Of a DNA stretch of 64,000 bases, positions 36,011 through 49,827 are shown piece after piece. The stretch comes from Sialis fuliginosa. Its lineage: Eukaryota; Arthropoda; Insecta; Megaloptera; Sialidae. Below the pieces are notes generated by a model. That model was not told the DNA's origin. It did not search any database and saw nothing but the letters and a program-made list of their open reading frames with translations. The stretch is from the NCBI GenBank assembly GCA_961205875.1, contig OY540819.1, forward strand, positions 6,016,501-6,080,500. Direction: 5' to 3'. Made by a program: the position numbers and the translations under genes. The number at the start of each line of letters is the position of its first letter. Within the stretch, counting starts at the first letter, position 1.

Positions 36011-39000
36011 TCGGATTTTGTATGGTCGAGATAAATTTAATTTAAGATTAAAAAAATGTGAGTAAAACTAATGTAGTAATTTTAATTTTGTGACGTACAT
36101 TATTATACAATTTTTGGGGGTGTTTGTCACAATCAGTCTTGTAATGAAAAAAAAATTATCTATAATACGTTTTTTTTTACTGCTTAGAATTTATATCAAT
36201 TTTAATAATAAGTAAATAATTGTTACTCTATGTATTTCGTTCTAAAGCCCATTTGTCAATTTAATCGAGACTTATATAATAAAGTATAAAAGTTTGTGAG
36301 TTTGTCAATGCTAATTTCAAAAAGTATTGAACCGATTTGTTTGAAATATACATCAATCTTTCAAGTAACATGGTAAAAAAATGTAAAAAGCAATAAAGAA
36401 AAATATAACACACGAGAAATTTTTTTTCGAAAATATTCATTTCTTGATAATACAATCTAAATTTTAGAAACTATATAAAATTAAATAAATTTTTTTTTTT
36501 AAATAATTGTATCAAAATATAACAGTAGAGTTTCTATTATTTTCTATAATTCGTTTAAAATCTCCTCTCCTTACATCGTTCTCTGTCATTAGGAATTTTA
36601 AATACTGGAAAAACTAGCTTGTTTTTTTACTTAATAGAAGTAAAATAAATATTGATATTGAGTAGCAACTTTTTGTTAAATTACAGTTATATTATGCTTA
36701 TATATAAACGGATAACAACTTTTCGTATTAAAAAAAAAATGAGTAATGCGGATTTAACTGTAATAACCTTCGAATATTTTAGATAAAAAAATATTGTATT
36801 TTAATTTAGTGTCACTATAAAATGATATTTAATATTTGATACTTCTTTTTTTAAATTTTATATACAAAAGAAAGATTATATAATTATATTATTATCGACT
36901 ATATAATACATTTGTGGTTTATACAGATAAATATATGAGAATACATATACAACACAAAATATTTCATAAATATCCCTACTATAAATAAAAATCCAAATTC
37001 TTAATCACAGAGATAATTTTGTATCCCTGTCTTATATGTAACCCTAGCTGAATTTATTTACAAGAATTTCAAGAAATGATATTTATTGCAATTATTTTAG
37101 TGTTTTAATCCTAGATTATTCTTTTATTTGTGTCGATATTATATTATTTACGTTATTGTTAAGTCGAATTTACAATACCACAAAACGTGCTCGTGTGAAA
37201 CATCTCTTAAAAGCACGCTGGCAGCTTCGCATATCTAATCAACGATTCCGTCTTTTATGTCCTTATCCAACTTGTTAACCATTTCACTGCTTGTCTAATA
37301 GCTCCGTCTTTGTCTCTCTCAACCTCCCATCCCTGTCATGCACTTTACAAAACTTTGATACCCAGTGCTTTCTTCAAGAACTGAAACATGTATCTCTGTC
37401 TCTTTTGGGTATTTCAAAACTTTCCCACTGTCTCTATGTTAGGTACAATGTACTTTTAACAAGTTTCTTTTCTATCTCTGTTTTTGTTGATCTGATTATT
37501 ATTGCCTATCTCTCATAAAGTTTCATCAAAGTTTATTTTTTATTTTTCATTATCAAGTTTGTATTAGTTACTTTCAATTCTGTTTTAATTAAAAGTAGTT
37601 AAAAACAATTAAATATTTAAACAGTTCGATAATAGTATTCACATATAAACGTTTATAATTACATACTGATTCTTTATTTAATTTTACGATGAAATCCTTT
37701 ATCCTATATTCTATCTCATTCTAGTGTGATTTTTTCCGTATAAGTCTGTCTTTATCTGTATGAGAAAAAATCGAATGCTCGGATTCTTTTCATCTTAAAT
37801 CGAGAAGTGTCACAATTCCGGTTGTTGGTCGACCGCTATGTGGATTATTCTTGTTTTCATTGGTAGTTCCTCTCCTGCTATAGCCGAGACGTTTTGCGAT
37901 CCTGCAAGTTCATGACATATTTTACATCAGGGCCATTTCGTTGATGGGTTTTTCTGACGTTTGAATGTCATCCATTGGGCGTCTCTACTAATAATTGATT
38001 CCGAAGAAAGAAATAAAACTTATTTGATCTGGTGACAAAGAAAGTCGTTCAAACCCTTATTACTTTATTTCGTATCTTATAAGTTATCTGTGAGAATTCT
38101 GACAAAAGTTTCATTAATTCATCGATTTCTTTCTTTTGTCGGGGATTCGGTATTTGATTCTATTACAAATTATTGTGTTTTATCGTCATATTGCACATTG
38201 GATTATTGCTATTTGGATTTTTTGATCGTTATTGTGCTTTTATAAAATGATAATATAAACGACATTAATTTATTTTTAATTAATTAATTTAAAATAAAAA
38301 TTGGTTGATCGATTGATATTTTTGTAAATTTAAAACATTTTTGATATATCTAATGATTAAATAATCTATAATATTGATTTTTTACGAATTCTAGAGATAT
38401 CTACTGTAATGATTGATGAAACATTAGACGAGATAATGACATGAAACGAAGATTTAAAAAAAATATTTTATTCATTTTAATTTCTGATGGGCTCAAATAA
38501 CAAAAGGATAACAATCTAAAAATAAACAGCAGGATATGCATACAAAATTTTAAAAAAACTACAAGTTAACTTCCTTGTGGCTTCGCCGGTGTTTATTTTT
38601 TAATTATTTTATTTTATTTTTATACATTAATATTAATTTAATAGAAAATATTAATTGCACATTTTCCTTAACACATACCTGCCTCAATTCAAGTGCTACA
38701 TAACTTAAACTAAATCTATGGTATCAGGCTTTTGAATAGTGAATATTTCATAAAAATCGGTTTAATAGTTTTTGCATCAAACAGAAACAAACGAATAAAC
38801 ATACAGACAAAGTTTCTAAAAACTTACAATATACTATCTATAAAACGATGTACATATATAGATTCAAGAAATAAAATATTTAGAATGTACAAATAGAACG
38901 TACAGATATGTAAGTATTAATAATGCTCACTCCAATGTATGGCAAAACGTTGACTAAGATCTTGATACTTTCACATATGTTTATATGTGAAAGGGCCCTA

Positions 39001-40339
39001 ATTGTCGTAAACAAAGAGACGTAAAATAATTGCTGTGAGATATATTGAGTTATTTAACCTTACCATTTTATTTTGGGGGAGAAGACACATAAAAATCTTA
39101 TTATTACTGCTCCATTTCCGTCGCATTATCTATCTTCCTTATATAATAGTTGCAGTTATATTTATTTTATATGTTGTGTTATTCCTATGTACATATTTCT
39201 TCACCCTCGATATCTTGAAGGAATTGTTCTCGCCTAATGTCAAGTCACTTGCATAATTCGGCAATTGTCTTATTTCTTTGTAACGCGTTAAGCTATGTTC
39301 GAACACATCTGGTATCTATCAATTTTGCATCACTCATTCAGTTTTAAAATTAAACTGGTCTTGTTCATTTTTACTGAAATCGGAGTTTGGCGTGATTGAA
39401 GACAATGTTTTACGAATATTTTTCAATTTTAGAATTTAGCGAATTCTTTATCAAACGAATTTAATTTAAAAAAAAGTTGTTTGTCTATTTTTACATTTCA
39501 TCATGTGATAACCTTATTGTTTTGGTTGAAAACTAGCCTTACTCAATTTTGATAAAAACAAAAATCAGGTTTTTAGAAAAATCAACTCAAATTCGGTTTG
39601 CTGAAAAAAATATAAAATTTGCTAATTTGTTTCTTCTGCTTGCCTGATAAAAAATTGTTACACGTCATTTTTGTCCAGCTTCCGGTTTTACCGGAAATAG
39701 GTAAAAAAAAAATTTCAATAAATAAATAAAAACTCACGCAATGATTTAAGGAAGTTAGTTTTTCAACACTTTATTTTGCGATTATGAATTATATCTTTTT
39801 AAAGATTTACCCAATAAACAATTATACGGCAAACGAGATGATATTGATACGCAGCTGTGTGAATAGACCTTAATTCAGGAAATTGTCTCATTCCTTTACA
39901 TTCCTTCCCTCTCTGTTGATCGCGTCGCCTTATTCATCACGTTTTATTACAGGCGTAATAATTTCATACTTGTTCCGTCTGTTTTCGCGTACTTGCGTTT
40001 GTAAAACGATACTTCCACCAAATTGTTATTGTTGACAGTATAGAGCCAAACGAACACTAAGTTTATTTTACTAAGACTGGAAAGTTTTGATTGATTTTAT
40101 ATTGGCTGAAAATATTTGTTTAGTTCGATTTATTTTTCATGTATTTTAGAATTCCAGTAGATAAATATTTTTTATGCTATAACATATTTTTTTAATTGTT
40201 TTACTTTTAACAATTCGATTAAAAGTGTAAACAATATTACTTTGTTTGGGGAAACTATCGCATCTATTTAAAACTACCCTTTAAAACAATGCATAAAATT
40301 ATCCACTACTTTTAGACTGGATTATATAAACGACGGTTA
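36011..40339. other. Intergenic DNA, lower repeat density
   Basis: No supported gene. At 37200-37520 there are pyrimidine-rich 'tctgtctct' tracts, and 37700-38150 is GC-richer and non-repetitive. At 36285-36370 a fragment resembles the RTE-like phrase 'accgatttgtttgaaatata'. Confidence 0.4.
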
Positions 40340-40929
40340 CAGTACCGGCTTTAGGGGGGGGGAAACCAGGGCAACCGCCCGGGGCGCCAGGCCAGGCGGA
40401 GCGGCGCACAATGGAGCATAAGTTACTTTTTTGGTTCAAATCAGTGTACAGGGTGTAATTTTTTTAGTACACTTTTATTTATTTTTACATTTTTTGTCGA
40501 TCAGTTAAACCCGATTAAGCAAAAAATATAGCTAATATAAAAAATATTAATTTGTAAAAAAAATCGATTATTTGATAGTTGCTAACTAACAAATACTTAT
40601 TCAGCAACCCAGAAAACCTTTAATAAGGTATTAGCTGAGATACTTACTAATCAACTTATTTGTTGATTTATCAATTTTAATTTGTTCATAATAGGGGAAG
40701 GAGGTCTCGACGGTCTTAGGGCATTTGATAGTCTTAAAGTTAATGATGTAAGCTATATTTAAAAAAAAATGTTTGAGTCTGTAGGATCGCGCCAAGCTGA
40801 GATATGAATTATTGAACTTATTTGTTAATTTATCAATTTTAATTGACATTTTCGGTGATTTTTTTGGAGGGAGAGGGGGCGGAAAAATAAATCTCGCCCA
40901 GGGTGCCAGATTTGCTAAGACCGGCACTG
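40340..40929. mobile_element. hAT-type MITE, CAGTACCGGCTTTAG ends, copy 2 (inverted)
   Basis: 590 bp, same family as 34956-35522 in the opposite orientation. Flanking 8-mers GACGGTTA and GATGGTTA match 7/8. Confidence 0.88.
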
Positions 40930-41157
40930 GATGGTTAAAAAAGTTCATGTAGTGAGTAGTTAAAAGTTAAGGTTATTGGCCTAGCACCCCTTTAGTTATG
41001 AACTATCCGTATTAAAAAAAAAAGATTTGATTTCGAAAAATTTAGTTTTTAATTTATAAACAGAACACATGTACATTAAATGGAATTTTTTACTTTCTTA
41101 ATAATCAAAAGTAAAAAATTAGATACAATTTAGCGATCGCAGTATATAGAATATATG

Positions 41158-41215
41158 TAAATAAAAACAAACTTGTTTGTCTAAACGTTTAGACAAACAA
41201 GTTTGTTTTTATTTA
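41158..41215. repeat. 58-bp perfect palindrome
   Basis: Every base pairs about the centre 41186/41187 (ctaaac|gtttag) with no spacer. It can form a cruciform or 29-bp hairpin. Confidence 0.95.
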
Positions 41216-42257
41216 TATTTAACGTCACTACTATTATATTATTAGAATATATGTATATACTATGGCCTCGCTGACTACTTGTTGCACTCGCTCACGTTAT
41301 TTGCTTGTAAGTCGCATTCTATTATTGCTACGGATGATTTTTTTACGCGTCTTTTCAAACATGCTGTCATTGCTGTTATGTATTTCTAGTTTTTCACTAC
41401 TTTGAATAAACCTGGTTCTGAAACTACACGTGAATGTATGTGTTTTATAATTTTTATAGTATTTAAAAGGGTTGAAGTTTCGAATAATCAGTGTTTAAAA
41501 CGTCTCTGTGTAGAATTTTTGTATAGATTTTCAATAAATAGAGCACTTCCGGCGAGTTCTCTCATTTACCGTGTATTAAAAAACTCTATTTTTATTATTT
41601 AATTACTCAAAAACCATACGTTCAATATTATTTTTTTAAATTAGTAAAATATATGAGCTATCCATAAATAACATATTAAAATTTCAGACTTTTATCTGTA
41701 CATTGCTCTAATGATCGAATAACCTTAACGATTAAAATATATAGTACTTGTTAAGATGATAGAGAAGATTTTTTAAGTTGAACATTTTTTTCAAATGCAA
41801 AAAAGAAAGAAAGAAATGTATAATTTTTTCATACGCACTTTTGTTCAAGTTTCAATTTTTCCGTTTAATTTGTTTGGATGGTAATTTATAATAAAAAAAA
41901 GTACAAACGTATAATAAGCAATCTTCTATACAGTCGTAAAAAAGAATACAACAATTTAAATAGTTTGAATGCAGAAGAATAAGAGATTTATTTTCCTTTG
42001 AGCTATTCTTTTTGCAAAAATAAAGAATGTATACAAGAATCAATATTTCTCGAAAAGTGGCTTGTGCTGTTAATAAAAATACTGCGCTATTTTACAGACA
42101 TTTCAGTTTACAAGAAACATGTAATCAATTGCTGAATTATTGAATAAGACGCAAACAGTGAGCGTAACATTTCTTTGAACGTAAAGATTCCATCCACTAT
42201 TCAAACTTATATCAGTAACCCAACCCAATATAACATTCAACAGTATACTCTACCCTT

Positions 42258-42841
42258 ACCGGGCAAATGTAAAGTTCTGCTCTTTTGCATGAAGCCTTTT
42301 GCCTGAACGGATCCGTTCCAAGCATCACCAAACCCTTAGTTCAATCGTGTGTCTTCCTTGCGGTAACACACTAATCGACTATGTAGCAAGTTTTGCCCGT
42401 CTGTACGTTGCTTTGTACATTGGGTACAAGGTTTGGTGTATACACTATTTATCTGATTTGCGTTTACAGCCATCGTGATTCTGATCGTATATTTAAAGGA
42501 ATTTGGTCTGGAGATATTATGTCTGAGGAAGAACGCTTTAGATGGTGCCATCCGTTAGAAAGAGATGCCCACTGCGACAGATGATATCGGGATTGTGTTT
42601 CTCGGGAGATGAAGAAGGTTGCAATCGATGCATCCCTCCGCTCCCACAGTTTGCTGCTACTTCTGCTACTCTAAAGCGCCAAACCCCACCACCCCCTAAG
42701 GCGCCATCCGTTTCACCCGAAGTTGATATTCACAAACCTGCAAGATCCGTGGAAAGTTCTTGTTACTTCAGACAGGGACGGAGGATTAAGGACAAAAGTG
42801 AAAATGGCTTGTCATCGTACTCGCGTGTCAGATACACTTGA
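42258..42841. other. Coding-like patch, both strands, unrecognised
   Basis: GC-richer than its surroundings. Plus strand: a 99-codon Pro-rich frame 42542-42841 (QTPPPPKAPSVSPEVDIHKP; tail ENGLSSYSRVRYT, then TGA). It is preceded by another open frame (SDRIFKGIWSGDIMSEEERF) after a TTTACAG acceptor at ~42468; the two are offset, suggesting a frameshift, a missed splice or chance. Minus strand: an ORF (KASCKRAELYICP) runs into a good donor, CCCG|GTAAGG (42258). Only one strand is likely real. Confidence 0.3.
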
Positions 42842-43674
42842 AACATTGAGCCTTGGTGCATTTGGAAATTAAATGTTCGAAGGAATGAAAAAGGCAAGAA
42901 GCAGTCTTTTGTGTCCCATAACGGATGACAAAGTTTGTATATTTTTTGACTGTTTTATTCTTCTTCTTAATATATCAGTTGTTGAAATGTTAAATTACCT
43001 ACTATTCTGTTTGATGAAGACTTTCAACAGTTATTGAATGTAATTGTATAATAATATTTTTAAATGTATCACAAAATAAGATTAACTATATAGTCATTCC
43101 AATTAATTAAATGCAGTATAATTTTACTACTGAACATAAGGAAGTGAATGTTATTTTATATAAATACAAATATTTATTCTCCTAAGTTTAATTTAAAACT
43201 ATATATTTGAAATTCCGTCCTCGGTTTTGGTCATAATCATTAAAATATGAGTTTTTCCAAACAATTAACAAGCTAGATATAGAAAATGGTTTGTCTTGAA
43301 TTATGAATGAAATCAATACATTTGTAAAACAATCCAAGGTATGCTGTTTTCTACAATTTAAAAGAAAAAATACACTTACCATTTTGCTGTAATATGAATC
43401 GCCAAGTTAATATTTGCATGAATACATAAATACTTAACACAAACTAATTATTTATATCCTTAAACAAGTAAAATGTATTTTAATTTGTAAATCAATATTT
43501 CGTTACTCTCTAAAATTTACAATTTGTTATAATGTGTGCTTAGAAACAAATTGAAAAAACTCTAGTAAAACTAAATAATCAAATGAAAATCATAACTGTT
43601 AAAGTCTTCGGTGCTAAAACTAATCGATATTTTTTACAGATTCTCGTATACTCTGACACAGGGCTTCATAAGTC

Positions 43675-44017
43675 GTCTAAAGGTCAGAATCGCTTACAAC
43701 AGATTCAAAAATATTAAGACAAACATCATCGGTTATCTTTATACGTCCATTTCATTAATTAATTTTATATCAAGTTTAACATATTTAAATACTAAAATTC
43801 GGAATATCAAATATTTATTGCCACAAAATTTTCAATAGATTACATAATAATTTAATCGCAAAAATATAAATGGTTACTACTATATAAACGAAGAGTACTT
43901 CTTTATCTAGCAAAGGAGTTTCAAAATATCTGTCTTTGTTTGGTACATGGAAAAATGATTTAAATATTATACTCGAAATAATCAAATGAGAGGATCCTAC
44001 TAAATTTGTGATAAAAC
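43675..44017. repeat. Second copy of the 33.97-34.28 kb repeat
   Basis: Direct-orientation copy of the interior of the mariner-like MITE ('ggaatatcaaatatttattg'), lacking both inverted termini, so a truncated or deleted insertion. Confidence 0.75.
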
Positions 44018-44520
44018 TGGACGACCACTTCTGCATGCGAGTTAAAAGGAGGATACATTATCTACAACTGAAATATGTAGCCTCAAGATGCATACATTTC
44101 TTCGGGTCCATTCTGTATACTAAAACAGAACACAGCGCAAAACATCTATCGTATTCCGTCTGTCCTGTCGACCCACCATCACAGATACACCGCCAAGCTG
44201 GGCGCCCACAGGAACGTCAGGATAATAGCTTTCTCCTGCGCTTTACACACACACACACACACACAATACACATACACATACACACCGATTGATGTTGCTT
44301 CTTCATCCGTTTTCTCCTCGATACTCTCTCTAGCTGGCAGCTCTAGAGCTAGAGCTCGCTATTCTTCGGTATTGTGTATATGTTTAATTCATCGTTGTCA
44401 TTATTCTGCTGGTTTTGATTCAGTGCTGCTTTTGTTTTTTATGTTTACTTGTTATTGCTTAGATACGTTCTCTTTTTCTCCCGATTGTATGTAGTGTGTG
44501 GTAAATAAGGTATCAAAGTA
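44018..44520. other. GC-richer patch with (CA)n microsatellite
   Basis: Includes a (CA)n/(CATA)n tract (44244-44285) and the near-palindrome AGCTCTAGAGCTAGAGCT (44339-44356). No frame I can support beyond the microsatellite. Confidence 0.35.
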
Positions 44521-46440
44521 TGTCTTGAATGTATGAGAGAATTATGATAAGCGATGGAAGTAAAAGAAGTATAAAAAGGGTTTCTGAATTATTTCGTGAA
44601 TTTAGATTATATTTGAGATTGGTATAAGCTTGATAGTACTGATATTCAACGTTTTGTCGTATGCTGCAGTGGGTATCTTCAAGAAATAGTGTATTTTATT
44701 TTTATTAAGCTTACATAATATATACTTACATTAATAAGTATAATTTATAAAAGTACAAGGTAGGATTTTTATTTTATAAAATAAGTTTAACACGAGACAA
44801 AATTGGGCCTACATAAGATTCATTTCGTCTCGTGGGGATTCTATTTTTGCCATTAAAAATCAAACATTATTTTAATTTAAATAAAAAGTTAATATTTTTT
44901 ACATTGTAACTTACAGCCATCAACGGCCCCAAAATCATTTACAACCTCTTTAAACCGAGACTACTGACAAGACTTTTTTCATATCGACGAGAGGCTGTAT
45001 TTACTGCAAATCTATTTTGCTAATTAATTGTCTTAATTATAATATCTGATTTAACTTATACAAATAAAAATAAAGGTTTCCTGTTGTAAGTTTTGAAAGT
45101 CTACAGTCTATATCAATTCCTTTTTATGAATATTTTGATAAATGTTTATGATTAAACTAGCGTTCACTACAATTGAAAAACGAAATATAAAACGTATAAG
45201 TGATTTTTATTTCTTGTTATCAGAATAGAATGAAATAGTAACTTCATTATCATTGCTTTTAATCTTGTATAAAAGACAAATCGAACAGCATTCTGTTCGG
45301 TTCATTGTACGGAGTGGATAGTTTTTTCTTTATTTTTAATGAATATAGAGTAATAATATGCATTGTTATTGATTCAGACTGAATGTGCAACTTTAAAATT
45401 ATTGTATTAAATATACTTCGGGTTTTATTTTATTTATTTATAAAATACTTCGTTTTAATTTACAGTGAAATAACCTATATTTGATGGAACGATTAATAAT
45501 TTGTTTAAATATATTATTTTCTGCAAAAAGACCACATGAAATGGATTTTACATAGCAATAGTTACTGTATCATTTCCAATTCAATGTTTTTTATTTATTT
45601 TCTGGTATTTTTTGGTCGTCTTTTTTTCGTAAAGGAATTGTCTATTCTTTTTAATAAAAAAACACTCTAACGTAACATTTTATCTAGAAAGTTTGATTTA
45701 TTTAATCACATAAAAATAAAAGTAGGTATGCTTTTTTGAGCAATAGTGAATGTATTCACAAATCTTCAATCACGGAATTAGATTTAAACTTTGGGAACGG
45801 TTGGGTTATAGTCCGGACAGTGGACAAAAAAAGTTTGAAACAATAGAAGAATATTTAATAAACATTTTTTATTTCATGTTCTCCATGCCCCCCTCCCTGG
45901 TTCCACGGTTTCAAATTCCGTTAATACATAAATAATTGACAACTTTTTCGAGTTTCGTATGTTTAAATAATTTAAATCTTCATTATGTCAAAATACATAT
46001 CCTTAATAAATATGAAATAGTCTCGGTGTAGCCATTCAATTTAAAATAGACAGACAGCCGAATTAACAGTCAGGACCAAACTCTGCCCCAGACAATACTT
46101 CCTACTTTGAGTTACATATATTCATACACACACACATATTTGATAATAGGAAGTGTCAGTACCGGTTACAGGATTTATATGGGACTCTGAAAAACATAAA
46201 TTATACGAAGATAATTATATACAAAATAAAAATGACAAAACAGTAGCTACTAGCTATTTCAGATATTTTATTTTATTTAGTTATCTGTAAATTCTGTAAA
46301 ATACGTTATTGAAAAAATTGTAATTCATTGTCACATTGTCAATAGATTATTAAAAAATATATCTACAGTAGATTCTTAGTAAACTGCAGATACAATAATA
46401 TAGTCTAGTAATTCAAGATTGTAGTAAAATGAAGATTACG
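44521..46440. other. AT-rich intergenic DNA, no gene seen
   Basis: A 61-codon plus frame at 45750-45935 (FKLWERLGYSPDSGQKKFET) is too short and isolated to call. Confidence 0.4.
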
Positions 46441-46477
46441 GTAAAAAAGTCGGGCAAGGCATACACGAGTGTATGCC

Positions 46478-47101
46478 ATAAGGGTTCCGAAGTACGTACT
46501 ACGTGGGATGTTTGGAACCACTTACAGGTGCATTTTTTAAGTTAAAGTTAAAATATAAAAAAGTGTCATGTTCTACTAATTGAGATGTACATTTTGACAT
46601 CCCACGTGCCTAAAAATTATATTGTTGACGTTAGTATTTGTCGTTGGTAGTCCCACCAAAACCTCGTTTTTTGAGCCGGTAGTTACAGAGTTAGAGGGGG
46701 GGGGGAACAAAATAAAATACTGCTTTTAGCCCCCTACAGGCGCCATTTTTGAGTTAGAAAAAAAATTAAAAATATGTTCAAATTCTACTAATTGAGATGT
46801 ACATTTTTGATTTAGAAAAAAAATAGAAAAAAGGTCAAATTCCGCTTGTTTGGTTATACATTTTAATGTGCCACATGCCTTGGTATAAAAAAATATTTTT
46901 TTATCTAGCTTTAGCTCCTTATTGCCCTTCTGAAAAATTATTTATTTAATAAATTTGTATATATTTTACTAGAGGGTGTCATTTTACATGTTCAGTAAAA
47001 ATTTCAAGTTTCTAGCGTATATAGTTTACGAGCTATTTAGCTTTGAGTGAAAAGGACGGACGGACGACAAAGTGAGATTAATAGGGTTTCTTCGGAACCC
47101 T
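46478..47101. mobile_element. GGGTTCCG...CGGAACCC dispersed repeat
   Basis: Starts AGGGTTCCGAAG and ends CTTCGGAACCCT after a GACGGACGGACGAC tract, a pattern I associate with Lepidoptera. An internal 'cacttacaggtgca' segment is duplicated at the left edge of the window. Contains a 10-nt G run (46696-46705). Confidence 0.65.
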
Positions 47102-47142
47102 AATAAAAAAAGTGATTTTTAAAAGTACAATACCATACTTAA

Positions 47143-47423
47143 CCTTTGTTTGACACACTTCTCTAGAATAGCATACTTGACACATTGGGGTTTTTTGTAC
47201 CCCATCGACAAAAATCACCATAAAAAATAAAATATTAAATATTTCTACTTGAGAATTTTTTTACAGGCTTTTGAAAAGTTTCTTTTGAAGACTGTATAAG
47301 TTATATAGTAAAATATTAAAAGAAAGTATGTTAAAAAATTGGAAGATTAGATTAGATTTGGTTACTTTAAATTAACATAGAAAAAACGTGGGGTTGATTG
47401 TACCCCAGTGTGTCAAACAAAGG
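47143..47423. mobile_element. piggyBac-type MITE, CCTTTGTTTGACACA ends
   Basis: 281 bp exactly flanked by TTAA (47139-47142, 47424-47427). Ends CCTTTGTTTGACACA and TGTGTCAAACAAAGG are perfect over 15 bp, with subterminal TGGGGT...TGTACCCCA on both sides. Confidence 0.9.
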
Positions 47424-47427
47424 TTAA

Positions 47428-49819
47428 CACTAGTAAGATGCAGGAAGATATAGACGCCATTTTGTGCTTAACTCACTTTTGACGTAATTGTTAGATACCA
47501 CATTTGTGCTTAGCAGGACCTGTACTGAAACCCGTACTTCCTGCAAGCCTGGCCTGTGAATTGCACCAACGCATGCAAATATCTAACGCGATCCGGTATA
47601 ATTAAAGCACGTCTACAAATTCGTCATTACGACGATCATCATCAGTAGCGGCGCGAATTCCTCCATATTGGTAAGTTGCGGAAGGTGCGTTTAGTATTCT
47701 GTGCAGATGTCGATTAGGTTTCACCGCTTGCTATGAAAGATCACGGCTCATATCTCATTGGCATTCTCGGCATACGTCGGTCCGTCTCGGTTCTTGTCGG
47801 CGGTCTACTGGTGTAACCTTTGTAATTCGTTTATCTGTTTCCATAACACCCACCGTACGGCATACAGTGGTGGGTAGTGAGAAAATGTGTGGGGGTGGTT
47901 TGGTATTTTTTTTTGTTAATGAAGTTTTTATATAGATTTATATTATTTCAGTGATATAAATATGTAACTATTTTTGAAAGCTTTGAACCAAATATTACTG
48001 ATATTTCCCGTCGTTATCATTAATTGATTCTTAATATTCTAAAGTAAGAAATATAATGGTTACTAGGTAAAATTTATACGTGGGAGAAACTCGAAAACCA
48101 GGAATTTGTAAAATGAGAAATACGATATCTTAATTTATCAAATATTTGTTCCTTATTAAATTTTTGGAAGCCAAATTGACATATATCTCATGTTCATAAA
48201 TTTTTGAAACGTTAAGTACAGAGGTAATAATTTAAATATTTAGTTGATCAGGAAAATTGTGGAAAAAATACATTAAAAAATAATTTTATAAAATCGTGAG
48301 TTTCGGGTGTTCTTTATAAAAAAATCCTGGATATAAAAAACAAATAATTATCTTCTTAAAGCAAATAGAGTAAATGTCATGAAAAACTATGGAAAATTAT
48401 ATATAGCTGATAATTTTATTATGGTAGTTATGTCTTCGATGTAGCATTTTTTGTTATGAAACTATTGAAATTTTCACTAATAATTAATCAATCTTGTATG
48501 AATACGAAGGTAAATTAATAAAAAATATTAACGTATAAATATATAAAACACGACTTAATCGTCTTTAAAATTAGTTATTTAGCAATGCATCATGCACCTA
48601 TGACATATAAAAAATAACACTGTATATATAACAGTATTTTAGCAAGGTAGAAAAATACACAATTATACTTCACATGTACCGTCTAGCTTTAGAGATAAAA
48701 TTAAAATCATTAAAAAATTGGCGTAAAACAAAAAAATATATACAAAATAATAACGAGAAGGCGGATGTTTTAACTAACGAAACAACTACGTTAGAAGATG
48801 AATCTCATATACTAATCCCACATACAGACCTAAAATAAAGCACAATATTCTCACATAATTACTTATCTTCGAAACTCCAAAATAAAAATATAAATCCTAT
48901 GTATGTTACATATATGTGAACAACCTATGTGACTACATAATTCCTATAATCCCGGCCACCCTTTTCGTTAAATCCTGCTATGATTGGCCCATCAGCAACT
49001 TCCCATTCCATTTTGTGTCCCTGTGCCCTCTAATACTCATTCTCCAAAGTAAAAACCAACCACGAAGGAGCTGTCTGAAAAGGCCAAGCTGATTTTAAGT
49101 ATTATTTCATAAGAAACAAAAAAATTCATAAGGATTGTTACGATATACCAACCTTAAATATGAGTTTAAGGTAGTTTTTATGTTTTCCGATGTGCGATAA
49201 CTATTGGTTTATATGCAAACACCCTTATTCTCCACAATGTCGCGTACCGCCACTGATACTCTCCCCCCACACTTCTTGCTCGCCCCTGTACATATTTGAG
49301 AATGACGGATGGCACGTCAGTGATTGAAATTGACATTTTTTTTCCGAGGGAGATTTTGTGATAAAATCCAGTTGATTTTTTGTGGTATTTTGTTTGTTTG
49401 GGTTTGCCTCATTGCTTTTGTTTTAAAATTTTTACTACCTACAATGGGGTTGAATTTCAAATAGGGTAGAGCTACTGAAACGAAATTATAATTGGGATAG
49501 TGTTTTACATGAAAATGTTGCTTTTTTGTTCCAGCTTATTGTGGTTTTAATACATAATTAAATGATAATGCAAAGTGTAAAAAACGAAACCTATAGTGTT
49601 ATATAATTGAAATTGTAAATTGCGTTGGAAAAACATCAATCAATTTTCACTATAAACAATAAATTCTATGGTTCTATGACAAAACTAGGTATGCCACTTT
49701 TTTAATAATTTTCAAGAGAGGAAAATTAGTTTGCTGTCTATAGAACAGTAAAAAAATGTAAAATAAATACAAGAATTTCTTTATCAACGAAAATTGGCAC
49801 ATGTGTAATTTTATACGTA
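47428..49819. other. Intergenic DNA, one GC-richer island
   Basis: At 47440-47830 a GC-richer non-repetitive island contains an initiator-like ATCAGT (47641) and a donor TATTG|GTAAGT (47671). It may be a short non-coding first exon; no coding frame is supported. The rest is AT-rich. Confidence 0.35.
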
Positions 49820-49827
49820 AACTAAGG

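Noticed and set aside
37291-37518. 75-codon plus-strand frame
   Set aside because: Arises from pyrimidine-rich 'tctctgtctc' DNA; Leu/Ser/Phe-biased composition and no splice or homology support.
40631-40948. 105-codon minus-strand frame
   Set aside because: Lies almost entirely inside the 40340-40929 hAT MITE and its terminal repeats; the sister copy at 34956 does not keep it open.
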